DNA from: Serinus canaria
Lineage: Eukaryota > Chordata > Aves > Passeriformes > Fringillidae
Direction: 5' to 3'
Length of the DNA stretch: 64,000 bases
Assembly: GCF_022539315.1 (NCBI RefSeq)
Contig: NC_066317.1
Location: 47,409,935-47,473,934, forward strand
In this document: positions 37,157 through 50,358 of the stretch, in pieces
Layout: every line of letters begins with the position of its first letter
How positions within the stretch are numbered: the first letter of the stretch is position 1
The notes under the pieces: generated by a model
What the model saw: the letters and a program-made list of their open reading frames with translations, nothing else
The model's database searches: none
Told to the model about the DNA's origin: nothing
Translations under genes and position numbers: made by a program

Positions 37157-40100
37157 TATGTACATGCATCACTTTCTCAGAGTTGCTCCTAATTTAAAAC
37201 AAATGGTCTCAGCAAACCAAAAGCATTCTTCAAAAAGCTAATACCCACTTCAATTTCATTATGGCTGAGAGGAATATAAATTACAGCTTGAATGGTTTAA
37301 ACTAATGGTCTCAGTTTGTCAAAGGTTGAGAACTGTTCACCTAAGAAGAACATTGACATCAAAGGCAGAAGGGAAGGAGTGAAATCAAAGACATCTACAT
37401 TTTGTACATCTGCTCATTATCTTGTAAATGGAAAAATTGAATAATATACATAGCAATTGGTGGGATTTCATACACTACTGGAAATGTGAGTATCAATGAG
37501 TGTACTAGAGAGAGACAGTTTATCACAGGTAAAACCAAGTAACTTTTATCATGGTAAAAAGTATGTAAAACTACTGAAGAAAGAACTGAACATATACATC
37601 ACTTCTCTGCAAATACAATTGCTATTTAGGAACAGTACTAACCACAGGAGATGCCATTTCTGGATACTTATGCTGCCAGAGTGCCATATTGGAACGAGCA
37701 CAGAAATGCACTACTGAAAAAGCATAGCTTCTTAATAAGGGAATACACAGAAATAATTAGGGTTTAGGAGAGGTAGGTGAATGCCTCATGAGATTTTCAG
37801 TATTGCACTTCAATGGCAATTAGGCACTGAGCCTTCTATTGCAACCTTTCTAGGTACCAAAACAGTGCAGCTCTGATGCAGAGTCCTTGCACTCCACGCT
37901 CAGTTTACATTAAAGCAAATGAATTGATTTGTTGAGATAGATCTGGAAGCATTAACCTTGTATTGCAATATTCCAGACAGTTATACAGGAGCTGGATCTC
38001 CACAGAGATTTGAGAGGTTTCTGCTGACCAGTGAGTGCTGCCTCCTGATCAGTGTTGTGACTGAAAACACAGGATGCTTGGCTCATTTCTCCCAGTACAC
38101 AGGTATTTTTGTTACTCTAAGGTAGGTTCTACTCTAAGTCACCTGAATGCATCTCTGACCATGCCTGGCTATGCTGCACTAGGTGGGTGCATAAGAGGTG
38201 TAGGACACAAACAGCCAAACCAGGAAATATTCAGAGTTATAAAGGGTTAGCAGTGCAATTATCTTTCAGACACATCTGACCACCATCAAGATGCATGCAA
38301 AATTATATTCTCTGAGAAAGCTTTTCCACTATTAACAGCATGAGTAAGACATAGCAAGGAAGAAAAGTGCAGAGTGGTACACCTGAGCATTGTGTCTCTA
38401 CTGAGAAAAGAAGAGATGATTCTACCCAACTGCATTAAGACCTCCACAGAGCACATCTAAATTACTTAGAGAACACTCAGGCATTATAGTAATAACCACT
38501 ACAGGAAACTCTAATGCAGATGTATAAAACATTAAATAGCTTTTTTTCTTTTTTTCTAATACATGCTTTTACCCTGCTACCTTGTTCCAACCTTTACATC
38601 ATATTTAGGGCAAACAGCAAAAGCAGAAAACTCTCTCAAGAAAAGAGTTATCCAGGAAGCTGCAAGACCATTTCTTCTGCTTTTCTCCTATCTCATTAAC
38701 TCAATTATATCCATTTTTTCAGTGAGTCTTACTATAGCTACTCCTCACAGACATCAGTGTCATGGTACTGCTGGAAATTTCCATTTATATTAAATATGTT
38801 AAAAAACCCCAACTTTGTTCTGGGGATCAGAACAAGTTGTCCCTAATATTTCAGCTGTAAAAGAAAATAAAGAGTAGTCCCAAACTTAGTTTTTTAAACC
38901 ATTTTTTAAATTTCTCTGCTATGTTATTTGTCTGATTTATGACTTCTGAATGCTTAGAATTCAAATTGTGGAAGACAATGGGGTGGGAGCTTCTAAGTTG
39001 CACCAGTCCTTGTAGAGAAATTACTGCTGCCAATATAGAGTTCTGAGCTAAGATAACAGGCAGTGAAAGTCTAGATTTTGTACAACAAAATGATAGGATT
39101 TAAGGAACCTTTGACCTAAACACCTGATAGATGATGGGATGTTAGAAGGGAGAGAACCTCAACCCCATACTGTGTCTGCAGCCCTGTCCTGGCCTCAGAA
39201 AGCGATAGAGCTGCCTGTTTACACTACCTCTTGAAAGTTTCTGTGTGAGTCTGTATTGAGCTTACGTAAATACCAAAACACCTAATTTGAGATTAGCAAA
39301 CAGATTGCCGAAAATATTTAGTCTATTATTAATTACTGAGAAAAGAAGTATTTGTGAGTTGGTTGGTAGAGCTGGTAATCTCCTTAAACACAGAAAAGAG
39401 TGAGATACTGAATCTTTCAAGGATCTGAAAACATTTAATGAGGTTTAAAGAGAAATCTGAGAGCTAAAAAGTAGCAGTTATCAAGAAATGATTTGTCATC
39501 TGGCTCAATAAGAAAAAAGGCCAAAAAAATGTAGTTTTAAAGTATTCTGGAGCCTACGACTGAAAGCGTTTTCTTTGGAGCAAAGCTGAGATAGATAAGG
39601 CAGCTGCGAATTTCCCAACAAGGACTGTGTGAAGCAAGAGAGCCCCGAGAAACCTGGAGCTCAGTTCCCTTAATCTGCTAACACAACAAGTACTCAGACA
39701 AAATCCTGCAGGGACATTATTCCCTGTAATTCTCCACCAGTGTATAACTCATGATATCCAAGGACCAAACAGGTACTAATTTATTCCACTTACCCTCTAG
39801 CTTGTTCTTCAGTATGTCACAAACTCCATTAAAGCATAACAGGTTGTATTTAGCAAGTACACTGTTTACTCTAAAAGGTACATAACTCTAGGGCAGGGGA
39901 GCTGAAACTTGCTGTGTACTTTAATTAGTTGTCTCTACTGTCCAAAGTTGCTTTTGGCTCTGCATCTACATGTGCACATAACAACAGGTAGTGCATACTG
40001 CTGTTTTAAGTACTATCTGCTTGCTCTTCCCAGTTTTAAGAAAAATCAGGCTAAAAAACCATCATTGGTTCAGGAAGAAAAGACAAGAAAGAAGAGGTAC

Positions 40101-42254
40101 CAAAACTGAAAAAACCCCAAAAAAACTAAGGAAGAAAAACCAACCCAGCAAAACCACAAAATTAAACTGTCACTTAAATAAAAACATTATAGCAACTCAC
40201 TCTTCATATATTTATATATTTGTTATAAACAAGTGTAGGGATATTTCCTAGAGCCAGAACTAACATCACAACTTTTACTTGCTCCGTTGTTGCTTTATAG
40301 TTCATGAAGAAATGCTGAATACATATGAGTTAGAGTTAGAGGTTTTGCTGCTTTTATATTTTCCAGAACGGAACCCCAACCAAGGCACACTATGCACTTT
40401 ACAGAACAAATATGAGTGGTGAGGTTCTCAAATCCTTAATCCAAAACTGTTTCTTATCTGTCTTTCAAACTGGAGAAGGGATCTGGTCTTTATTCAGCAG
40501 GTAAAATACCTGAGCAAACTAGAATTACAGATATATGTATATACACAATACAAAAATGCAAAATCTACGTACACACATTTTTCTCTGTGTAAAGCAAGAA
40601 AAACTTATGTTTGGTCATAACTATTGAGATGACTGTCAAAACAATATATTAGACGTAAAATAGTACCTGCTTTCCCTGACCTTCACAGTTTAGCTTGCTG
40701 TACACTTCTTTACACAGACTGAGTTTGCAGACTGTAGACTTTCTCCTGTGACTCATTTCTGACTGTAGACAATTAAGGAACCCAAAGTTTGCAGAATCTG
40801 CAAAATTCAGAATTATTTTGTTTATCTTATATCGTACTTAACTGTAAAGCAAAAGAAAATAGAAAGGCATTTTCAGAAACACACACAGACATCTTGAAAC
40901 CTCCACACCTAGACTGCTCTGTGCAACTGAAAACAAGCACAACAAAAAACAGCAGAAGCCCTGGACACCAGGGTCACCATAACAGCTCTGCTGGCTAAGG
41001 GAAATAACCCATGAAGCCAGCAATTCCAAAAAGATGAAAGAAAGATGGATATACCTGGATTCAGATGGATATACAACTGAAACTGTCAGGCAAATTAAAA
41101 AGTCTTTCAACTCCAGATAAGAAGCTAGCCAGAAAACTGTCAAGTCCCCATTGAGAGAGGAAGAGGGAAAAGACATGTAAACAAACACCAGCATTGAATA
41201 ATGGAAGAGAAATTATAAATCCCTTCCTTAATGTGTTCTCTCTGAAAAATAAAGAGATAATTATTTTCAAGACCTAACTCCATGCTCAAATGGAGAAGAC
41301 ACACCAGCAGGACCTGGGGAAAAACTGATCTTCAGACAATTCTCTGGATTGAAATAAGAGTTTTCAGCATGTCCTGCACAGTGTTGGCAGTACTGAATAA
41401 CATGTACTACAGCTTTTGTAGGACCAGCTGCATTCATTTGTGTCTAAAAGTGGCATTTTTTTGTTGCAGATATTAATTTTTACCCTTACTAAAAGCTAGA
41501 GTCTTTCCAGAGAGGCAGAAACTCTCTGTGCTAGAAATCACAGGGCTGGCATCCAGGATGTTGTTAGGGACATTCTGAAAGCTTTTTCCTATTTTAATAC
41601 TCATTACTTTGTCCTTATACTGGATGATTGGTTGTGGAATCACTGCTGTCAGAAATGGGTTCCAGGGGAAGATGAGGTGAATTCCTGATGATCGCTCACC
41701 GTCTGGAAATCAGATCCATTTATTTTCTTCTTATCTGAAGCATTCAAAAAAGAGGAAGAATTCAGAATCATGAAGTCTGACTGCTACCCTGAAAGCATCT
41801 ATTTCAGATGTTCCCCACACAAATTTATTCAGGACAGACATGCTGATAGGGTATCAGGATCTGAGTCATAGAAAAATGTCCCATCTGCAATACAAGACTT
41901 CAGAGAAATTCACAGATGTAGGGTGGTAGACACTCAAAGATTGTGTAAAGAGACTTCAGTGTTGTTGGTCCGTTTATCATTGACTTGGACTTCCACATCA
42001 GATTTTCACTGCTGATTATTAGCAATAGCATGAGTTTAAAACTTGATGTAATGAAGAAGATGATACAAAGTGACCATCAATGTCATGACTCCAAAGTATG
42101 TTTTTTAATACTTGCATTTAAGGATATTTGTTCACATCTGGATATACTTTGAAAAATAAGGATAACCTCATAGAGTACCAGCAATCACTAAAAAGGCTCA
42201 TAATTTAAGTTTTTGTAGAAAACAGACATCGTTCATGTTATATAATCTTTATCT
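36681..42254. other. AT-rich noncoding stretch
   Basis: No gene recognised. It holds one TA-rich microsatellite near 37.1 kb and A-rich patches (for example near 40.07-40.17 kb). The segment at 41.5-42.2 kb next to the hAT relic may contain further decayed parts of that element, but I could not align it with any confidence. Confidence 0.5.
37122..37159. repeat. (AT)n microsatellite
   Basis: AT dinucleotides with a single GT interruption. It is followed by the related tgtacatgca. Confidence 0.93.
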
Positions 42255-43125
42255 TCACTCTCCATTTCAAGTCAAAAAGATGCACCTGCACATATTCTGG
42301 AGCATTTCTTGGGTCACTACTGATACTCACATTCTGAAGGAAAAAGCTTTTTCTCCACTAATTCTTCTTTGCTGCAACCTGGAATTGTCACTATGCTTCT
42401 GATGTTTTTGCAGTGCTTTGAGGTTTCCTTTCCCTTCAAAGTTTTCATACAGTCAGTTAGGGCAGCTGGGAACTTCTGCCACTGCAAATCTTCTGATTCA
42501 CTTCACAGAGACAAGAAAAAGCTGAAATGGCTTGTGCAGCCTTGCAGGCACTGTTATTCTTACTTCTCTTTTGCAGGAATTCGTCTATTTCCTCCAACAA
42601 AACAAAGCCTCACACGTGCTGAACGGCTGTGAATATACATCATCTCTGGATTCAGCCTCATGCTCTTCCACAGAGGACTAGAGTTTTGGGTATGAAGACT
42701 TTCATACATTCAACAGCAACGTGTATGACATGCTCTATTTTAAGGAGGTTTGCAATAAGAGTTTGCTAATGAATAAAACAGTGTCTTCATCTCCATACTC
42801 TACAACAATTTCTGTTCATAAGTGCCACAACACCCCTATATCTCACCATCATAAAGGAGGCACCATCTGTTGTGACACCAGTGAGAGATGAACTTCCCAT
42901 GTGTTGTTTTCATCAATAGTGTGGCATTCAGAATAGCTATTTTTTGAATCAATGTGATCTCTAAGGCTCTTCAGAGCAGCAAGGCCCTCTGAGAGTTTTT
43001 CTGTCACTCCACAGATGAAAACAGCATTCCTGTTATGGTACTCCCTCTTCTGTGCTATGTCAAATTTAACATGCTTTCTTTTCTGTTGCTGAATATGCTT
43101 TTCAACATTATTGCTGATGCCTTCT
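42255..43125 (-). pseudogene. Decayed hAT-superfamily transposase
   Basis: Read on the minus strand, pieces of a cut-and-paste transposase appear in the right order but in different frames. They are FICGVTEKLSEGLAALKSL (from 43019), GVTTDGAS (42879-42856) followed by a RGVVALMNR stretch, CFIH then a stop then LIANLLKIEHVIHVAVECMK (from 42780), LLEEIDEFLQKR (42565-42609) and APEYVQVHLFDLK (42262-42306). In the ZBED/GTF2IRD2-like branch of hAT transposases, equivalents are a TTDGA block near a catalytic Asp, a CIIHQ-type motif and an LLEEIDEFL helix. At least three frame changes and several stops make it inactive. I found no terminal inverted repeats or 8-bp target duplication, so the element's ends are unknown. 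Confidence 0.72.
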
Positions 43126-43274
43126 AATCAGCATGATGTTTTTCTAAGGTTGACTGCCCAAAATGTAAGGCAGCAAGGATGGACTTAAATTTATACATAA
43201 AAAGCACTTTATTTTCTACCTATGCAGTCCTATACACCTTCATTTCTGTCCTGTAAAACTGCCCAGAGGAGAAA

Positions 43275-43764
43275 GGATGTTGAGTTTCTGTACATTATGT
43301 AGGCCTTTACAGCTGAAGAAGTATTGTCACAAAATGAGTCTGAAGGAATGTCCAATAGCCCTGAAGGGTTCCTGCAGAGGAGGTACCTGGGCATTCCCAC
43401 CTGGCCCAAATGTATATTAATCCTTGAGATTCTATACTTTTCACCAGGAAACTCTCTATGCCAAGACCAGATGGAGAGAAGCAACAAGACATCATTTGGA
43501 CCCATGGAGACGTGATATGTTCCTACTTAATCTGTCTCTGTCACACTCCCTTTCCCTCCCCCCCATCTTTTTCTATTTCCTTCTTTTTTCTCTTCATCTC
43601 TTTTACAGTTAAATAAAATATATCATATTTTTACACCAACATTTAACCTCATTTAGTTTTAATCATATTTTGGGGAATATTTTGAAGCCCAGGATTTCTA
43701 AAATTTGTCTCAGCTATCACTGAGAACTCACTTGGCTCCTCTGGGATTAGGGTGGGTTGTAACA
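43275..43764 (+). mobile_element. Probable solo LTR, family uncertain
   Basis: The layout is LTR-like. It has a U3-like region with a weak TATA-like tgtatattaat (near 43410), a C/T-rich stretch of about 80 nt, and a poly(A) signal AATAAA (near 43613). A U5-like segment follows, containing tttggggaatattttgaagc and gagaactcacttggctcctc, and ending gggttgtaaca at 43764. The right edge looks firm; the left edge is a guess and I found no clear target duplication. It abuts the hAT relic. It could be ERV1- or ERVL-type. An alternative is a chance C/T tract. Confidence 0.5.
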
Positions 43765-46002
43765 GCTAGATCCTAGAATAGATAGGACAGAGAAACACTT
43801 ACATTGTAACAATCAGTTTCTTTCATTTACAATTGTTGGAGTATTACATTTTTAGAAGACCTAAATAAGAGTAGATTCGTCATTAAAGGAGAACTTAAAC
43901 TATTTCAGCAGCTAAATCTCTTGCTTCCTCTGTCCCATCCCACACCCCCAACACAGAGCTTTTAGAAAGGCCTCTCCAGTTCCTGTGAATCTGTTCCTGG
44001 TATTTTACAGAGCTGTTTAAGATCTCATTCATCCCTGTGGTTGTTCATGAACTTGTGTGCAGGAATAATTCAAAGGCATGATGTTCTAAGTTTTGCTCGA
44101 TAATCAATTGATGCTCTTTAGCCACAGCCAATGCAATATAGAAGCTCTTTCCTTTCATGTTCCCACTTCAGCCTCCAATCCTTGATGAGTGCTTTACCAA
44201 TACCATCAAGAAGATAGGATTTCTTTGCCAAGACAGAATTCAGATCTCTTCTCTAGGTAGCCAGACTTTATCAGTTGTTCCAAAAAACATTTCTACTTCC
44301 CTTCACAGTAGATTTACAGCTTTTTTAATCTGATTGCTGCCAAGATCCTGACAGAAATCATTTATTAGCAAATTCTGCAATTCCTACATTAGTCCTTGCA
44401 CAGCTCTGCCTCCCAAGTGCTGTTGTTAGCCATATATATTTATTTATTTATTTATTTATTTATTGTATTTATTTATTTATTTATTTATTTATATATTACC
44501 CTTTTTCCCCTTTTCTTATAAAGTTGTTTTCCTGCATACATCAGTTTTGGTGGGTCACATGGGTTTAAAACTGTGGCATCAGTAAGAAAATTATATTTCG
44601 TTGCAATAGTCTTACTTAGTTTTACAGTAGTAAAGAACCAAAAGTACTTTTAGTTTTAGTAAGTATTACCCTACTGGAAAAGTAACACTGTAAGTTGCTT
44701 ATTTAAGTGTTCCACTGGTAATACCTTGGATACTAGCAACTCCCAAGAGAAAATGTGGAGTCTTTTGTCCTCAGGACCCTGATCCCCGATTCACTTTCTG
44801 GGAGTTTCTATAAAGACAGTTTTTGTTGTTAAGCTGTACATCACTTGGGCTTAACAACACAGAGAAATTAGTGAGTGCTGTGAATTAGGGAGGGTGTGAA
44901 TTCTGAGTTTCTTCCATCCACCTCCTTATCTGCTCATCACAAAGGTTAACTTTATGCTCAGAAGGACAGCAAGAGAGAAAAAAGCAGAGACCTCTCTGTT
45001 ATACACATGGCAAAGTCTCCTCCTTTTTTGCTCTCCTAAATAAACTTATCTTTTTTTATCCTGTAAGTGGTAGAGGGAGTCTGGGCCCCATGAGGATTCT
45101 CCCTAGAACATGCACAATTAATTGCAAAATGAATTATGAAAGAATTTGTTTCACAGATAATGATAAGAGGCAGAGCAGGTGAGTGGGAAAGGTATCACAT
45201 CACTTGAAGGGTAAGCTGATCTCCCCAGATTCTGTAGTTAGGAGGGGAGAGCAGTTCCTGTAGAGTGGAAATCCCAACATGCCTAACTTGCATGCTCTGA
45301 TGCTCTCTGTTCAGGAGGCTCTCCACTGGCAGTGCAGAGGCCTGGGAAGAGCTGCAGCTGGGTGAGATGGATAGGTTTAGGGAGAATGTCCTCACCTGGA
45401 GCCAGTGCAGAGTAAATCACATCCTGTAAATTCAGTCTCTAATTTATTGGGAACCAGCTTTTCAAAGGACAAGTCATCCACAGCTGAAAAGGAAACTGTG
45501 CACATGTTCTTTTGCAGACAATGCTGCCATGTTAAACCAAACTTTTATGCTACACTTTTCATCCACTGATTTCAAGGAATTCACAAAAACAGATGAACAC
45601 AAGTACTGTTTTAGAAACCAAGACAACATGTGATACAAACACTAGTCATTCAGAAATTCTGTTGGAAACCTGATACAACCCTCAAATTTCTGAGTTTCCA
45701 GCCAAAACTTATTGTCATTATTCAGCTGACTTATTGGAACAAGGAAAACTAAGCCACACTTTACAGCATTGACTCCTTTAGAGGAAATTACATTACAAAT
45801 ATAATTAGGGATGGATGCTCTACATAACAAATACACATGAAAACCCAGAGGAGATTCTGATACATGATTAATTTCTCTGCCTACATTTTAATACTACATT
45901 CCTGGTATCTGAGAGCAGTAATCACTAGTAAGGGTCCAGGAGTGGCTGATTTATGGAAAAAAGTTTCAGAATACTAAAAACAGATTCAAATTTACACAGG
46001 AC
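43765..46002. other. Noncoding stretch with ATTT repeat
   Basis: No gene recognised. Besides the tetranucleotide array, an 11-bp stem (44824-44834 with 44849-44859, TGTTGTTAAGC) is present. A segment near 45.0-45.1 kb (cctaaataaacttatctttt followed by a purine-rich stretch ending ctagaaca) faintly resembles the end of an LTR, but too weakly to annotate. Confidence 0.45.
44438..44498 (+). repeat. (TTTA)n microsatellite
   Basis: About 14 ATTT/TTTA tetranucleotides with one GTA interruption in the middle, preceded by a short ATATAT run. Confidence 0.95.
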
Positions 46003-46029
46003 ATTTAGTTATCTTAAAGATAACTAAAT
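46003..46029. repeat. 27-nt near-perfect palindrome
   Basis: ATTTAGTTATCTT (46003-46015) and AAGATAACTAAAT (46017-46029) are exact reverse complements around a single central A. It contains back-to-back GATAA-type motifs (TTATC and GATAA), which suggests either a paired GATA-factor site or a chance AT-rich cruciform. Confidence 0.9.
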
Positions 46030-48446
46030 TCCAGTTAGAATTTCAGAATCTAACCAATGAGAATTCAAAACCCAAACAAAAAATTTATATATTTGTATGC
46101 AAAAACCATGGCTCATTTGGTTGCTGCAGTAGGCAATTTACAGTAAAATAAAAGTGTCCTTTCCATATCAGACATGCATATAACAAAATAATGCCTTACT
46201 TAACACCCACTAAAACTTTGTTCAAGAATTCAGTAGCCTGTGGAGTCACTAAAGTGCTGAAGCTGAAGACCTAAATAGGCAAGAAGGAGAGAATAGTGCA
46301 GCAATAAAACCTTTCTCTCCATCAGCTGCTTGTCAGTGCTGTGCTGCTGTAACAATGACCAATGATGGCTTTGAAACTTTCACACACTGCTCTTACAATG
46401 TGCCACAATAAATCACAATGTAGGAACTGAAGAACTGCAGAGGAGGTACAACGTGATAGCACTGACACCATATATTAACTCCTGAAATAGCTTATAACTC
46501 TCCTCTTATCAGGATGCCACCAGCATTTGCATATTCTCCTCTTGGAAAGTTAATGTCACAAAGAGAAAATCCTGGAAAGTTTCCTGAACCATTTTGATTT
46601 CTTGCCTTCCTTCCCTTTCCCAGACTGAAAGTGCAGATATGCATGTTGAATCCCAAGTCTCTCAGGTGCTCTTCTCATGGCAGGACTACTCCAAAAATTG
46701 GCTAAGAGCTCTGAGCATTTTCTTTTCCCTGCTGTTAGCCTCTAGCACTGCATTGAAGCAGGGTTTGTGAGAAGCTCCCACCCTCTGTGCTTGCCAGTAC
46801 ATCAAATGAAAACCACTGACCTTGAAAACTGAACCCAGCACAATTGTCACAGCACAGAAAGTTCTGCTGATCTCTCTGTGTCCCTCCCATGCACCCCTCA
46901 GTGTATGGTATGGCCTTCTGCATGTGCCAGATACAGCTCTACAGCTCTGCATGGACTCCAGGCAGGGCAGACCTGCACATTATATCCCAGAGCCTGTCCT
47001 TTCCTTCCTTGTGGCCTTCAGCTATGGGCATTCATGCAATAAAAACTCCTCTTGCCAGAAGAGCTCTGCAGAAGAGGACCTGTTAACTAAGCTTGGAGGC
47101 AAAAAGGAGAAAACCTTGGTCTGAAGGGGAACTGGTGAGGCCCCAGTGCACTCAGCACCCTGACTGCTGGGAAGGCTGGAAGTACCTCTGGAGCCAAGAA
47201 ACATAGACTGGAAATTCATGGTTTAAAAAATGGAGAACAACAGGGCAAATCTTTACCCATTGTCAGGCATCTCATGACCACTCTGCTGGGAAGATGGGTG
47301 TTTCCAGCATCTCCCCACTGGAAAAGCTCAGTGTCAGTGGCTGCACAAGGCTCTTGTCAGAGAAAACAACTGAAGTACATTCTTCAGGCCAGTACAAGCT
47401 TGAAGTGATGGCAGCTTCACAGACACATCTTCTTTCTTACTGTGCTTCCAAAGGACCAACACATCCCATAAGACCTAAACAACTTGCCACAGATTTTCTG
47501 AATACTTTATTTTATGGCACTTTTTGAGCACAGTCTATTACTGTGTGAGAGTAATAGTGAAAAAATAGCAAGATATCATAAAAGAATTTGGACACAAATG
47601 TAATAATTATTATTCTTCTCAAGTTATTTTCCATATTATGGCACATCACAGCTTTCTGAACCACTAAGCTGCCCTCCTCTTATCCACCAGCACTTGATAA
47701 ATGATAGGTAATTCCCTCTTATGCTTGCTACTTTTCTGCTAAGCCAAAACAAAATCTTCACCCCGACCCTGACATATCCCCAGCCACAGTTCTATGAACT
47801 ATTCTGCTCATCTTTTTCCACGGTGAGCACAGGTGTCAAAGATTGGAAGCACACTAGCTCCATCTGCTGAAACTCCTTCTGCAGAGCTTTCCACAGATAT
47901 CCTGGTTACATAAGAGATGGATAGCATCATCCAGCTGATATAGAGAGATGAGTACTGAAAGGAGATAAGATTGCAATGAAAGTTCCTTTGTCAAAGTTGA
48001 CTCAATAAAAACATAATATATTAGTTGTCTCAAAGTCTACTTTGTAGGAATACAGTCTTTCACAGTGAGAATAAAAAGCTGCATTACAAAAATTAATCAC
48101 TTGTCTTTCAATTTCTTGATTTTGCTCTCCTCCATTGATGTCAACACTCCTATAATTACTATGCAATTTTTACCATATTTAAAAGATTTTAATCACAAAA
48201 GTAACCTTTATATTGTGATCATGTAGGGACAGGCTGAATTAAACTTTGTTTCAGAAGATTGTGTCTTTTCTATGTGAAATAGGTTTATGTCAAAATGAAT
48301 ACTTGTTATTCATGAAAAATTTGTAAATTGACTGTAAAGGAAAAGTGACCATTTTTCACCTCCTACCTCCACTAGAGAAAATTATCTGAAGTTCTGTTAG
48401 GATGAGAATTCTGCATGGAAATCACTAAAACCTCTATTTTTGCTGC

Positions 48447-48455
<9 letters not shown>

Positions 48456-48480
<25 letters not shown>
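48456..48480 (+). repeat. A25 homopolymer
   Basis: Twenty-five consecutive A followed by gattgggggg and A-rich DNA. No retrocopy body is recognised upstream. It is the longest homopolymer in the window. Confidence 0.95.
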
Positions 48481-50321
48481 GATTGGGGGGACCAAAAGAA
48501 AATAAAGAAAAATATAAAAAAATTAAACACAACAAAATAAAGAATTCCTTCTTAGGAGATCTCAGGTTGGTATGTAGCCACTAATTCTGAATGTTGAATT
48601 CACATGACACTGAATCCAGTTCAAGAGCTAGAGCACCAAAGATGAAGCAAGTATTTTTCTTACTGGTAAGTTCTCACAGTTTGCAGAAATGCTAGACAAT
48701 AATTGCTCCCACTTTAAAGTAAACTTTGAAAGATCAGAAAAAAAACCCAGAAGAGTTTAAATCCTTAAAAAAGGCTTCCAAGTTCTCTAAATTACAGCAT
48801 GAACCAACTGGAAGATACCTCAGTGAGGTAAAAGAGCCCTACTGACATATTGTTTTCACATGCAGTTGTTAATGAAACAATTCTATTCTGTGACAGCCTT
48901 TCTGTGACAAAGGCCCCAGGATCCAGCTCAGGTGTGGGAAAACTTACAGTTGTCAAGAACAGGAGATAAGTGGGCAGTGCAAATCAGCCCTGTGGTGTGG
49001 ATGTTCTGTGCCCAAGTCCTGGTGGCTTCTGCCCACAAGGGCAGCAAGAAGGATAAAAAGGGCTGGAGACCTACAGTGGGGAAAAAAAAAGTGACAGCCA
49101 CAAAGGCAAAGAAAATAGCATACACACAAAAACTGAATAGGAAAGTTTTGATTATTTCTGAGCAACATAAGTTTAAACACAGACTCTTTTGATGCAGATT
49201 TCCAGAGTTTAGCCTTGCTAAGGTACATGAAGGGCTTTGTTGTGGCATCATTTCACTGGTGCATCTGTGGACCCAGAGGTTATTAATATTAAACACACCC
49301 CACATGTAGGATTGGCTTATTAGCTCCTGCTGTACTTACTCAGGCTTCTAATTATCAAGATCTGTGCTTAGTGTCTTTTCTGTTAGCTGGGAGGGTTGTG
49401 TCCCACAAGAGGTGATGAGAAACTTCTTTCTGTGCTTGATCTTCTCCACCAAGCTTTAAGTAGTTGTCTGTAATTTTTTTGAAATCTGTTCTAATGAAGT
49501 GTCTGCTATTCTGTGAAGAAAAGTCCAGAATAAACTTTTTACAGATATCGACTTTACTATCTTTGGGACTATATGCATACTTGTCACAGCCCAGGTGTTA
49601 ATCTGGTGGAAAATCTAGGGCATTCAGTTACACAGTTAATTAGCATATTTTACTCAGCCATTGTGTTAATTCTAATGCTAAGCAAGCTGCATGTGGGGTG
49701 GTGGTGAAGCTTCTCAGTAACCCCTGGGTGTTTCCTTTCATGAATATCTCCTATTTAAGACAGAACAAGATTCCACACAGTGGGAGAGACAGCCACTCTT
49801 GAAAACCCAATGTGGTTCCCTTGGGCTGCAGTTGAGGAAAAGGGACATTAAAAAAATAAATGAAAAATGTTGTCTACCAGACATGAAAAACCCACAGTAA
49901 GTGCTTCAAATATTCCTTCTACAACTGGACCTTTCTAAGGCTCACAGGTGACATCCAAAGTATCTCCCATCTTCCATGATTTCAAAGGTGACAACAGTCT
50001 CACATCATTGCCAAAGGGGCTGATTTCACCCAGAAATGGGTTCTGAGCTGTAAGGTGTCCCAAATGTAATTACTCTGCCACACTCCACAGCCTGCAGAGG
50101 TTACACCCATCCCACACACCAGCAGGACAACCAGTAAGGGTGAGAAAGTGGTTTTGTTCCTTGGTCACTTATGGGAAGATTGTGAATAGATTCCTAATGA
50201 GTGAAATCAGCATTTAGGCTTGGCAGCACCTTAGCTGGGAAATAAGTGGTTGAAGTTAAATATATTTGAGATCTAAGCCTTTGTTAATTAAAACTTCTGA
50301 TAGACAAGGAAAAGAGAAAAT

Positions 50322-50358
50322 TAAAAATAAAAAAAAAAAAGAGAGAGAAAAGGAAAGG
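50322..50358 (+). repeat. A-rich to GA-rich tract
   Basis: A run of A, then GAGAGAGAAAAGGAAAGG. It is a purine-only low-complexity stretch. Confidence 0.8.

Noticed and set aside
41500..42250. Extension of the hAT relic further in its 3' direction
   Set aside because: Some peptides on the minus strand vaguely fit the C-terminal dimerisation region, but no motif was firm enough to annotate.
44824..44859. 11-bp stem with a 14-nt loop
   Set aside because: Shorter and looser than the other hairpins. Such stems are expected by chance in 64 kb of AT-rich DNA.
48400..48480. Processed retrocopy ending in the A25 run
   Set aside because: I looked upstream for a gene-like body or poly(A) signal and found neither, so the run is treated as a homopolymer.
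48932..49192. Lys-rich 86-codon frame resembling a ribosomal-protein fragment
   Set aside because: The Lys content comes from an A-rich patch. I could not match it to any specific ribosomal protein, and the opposite strand is open over the same span.
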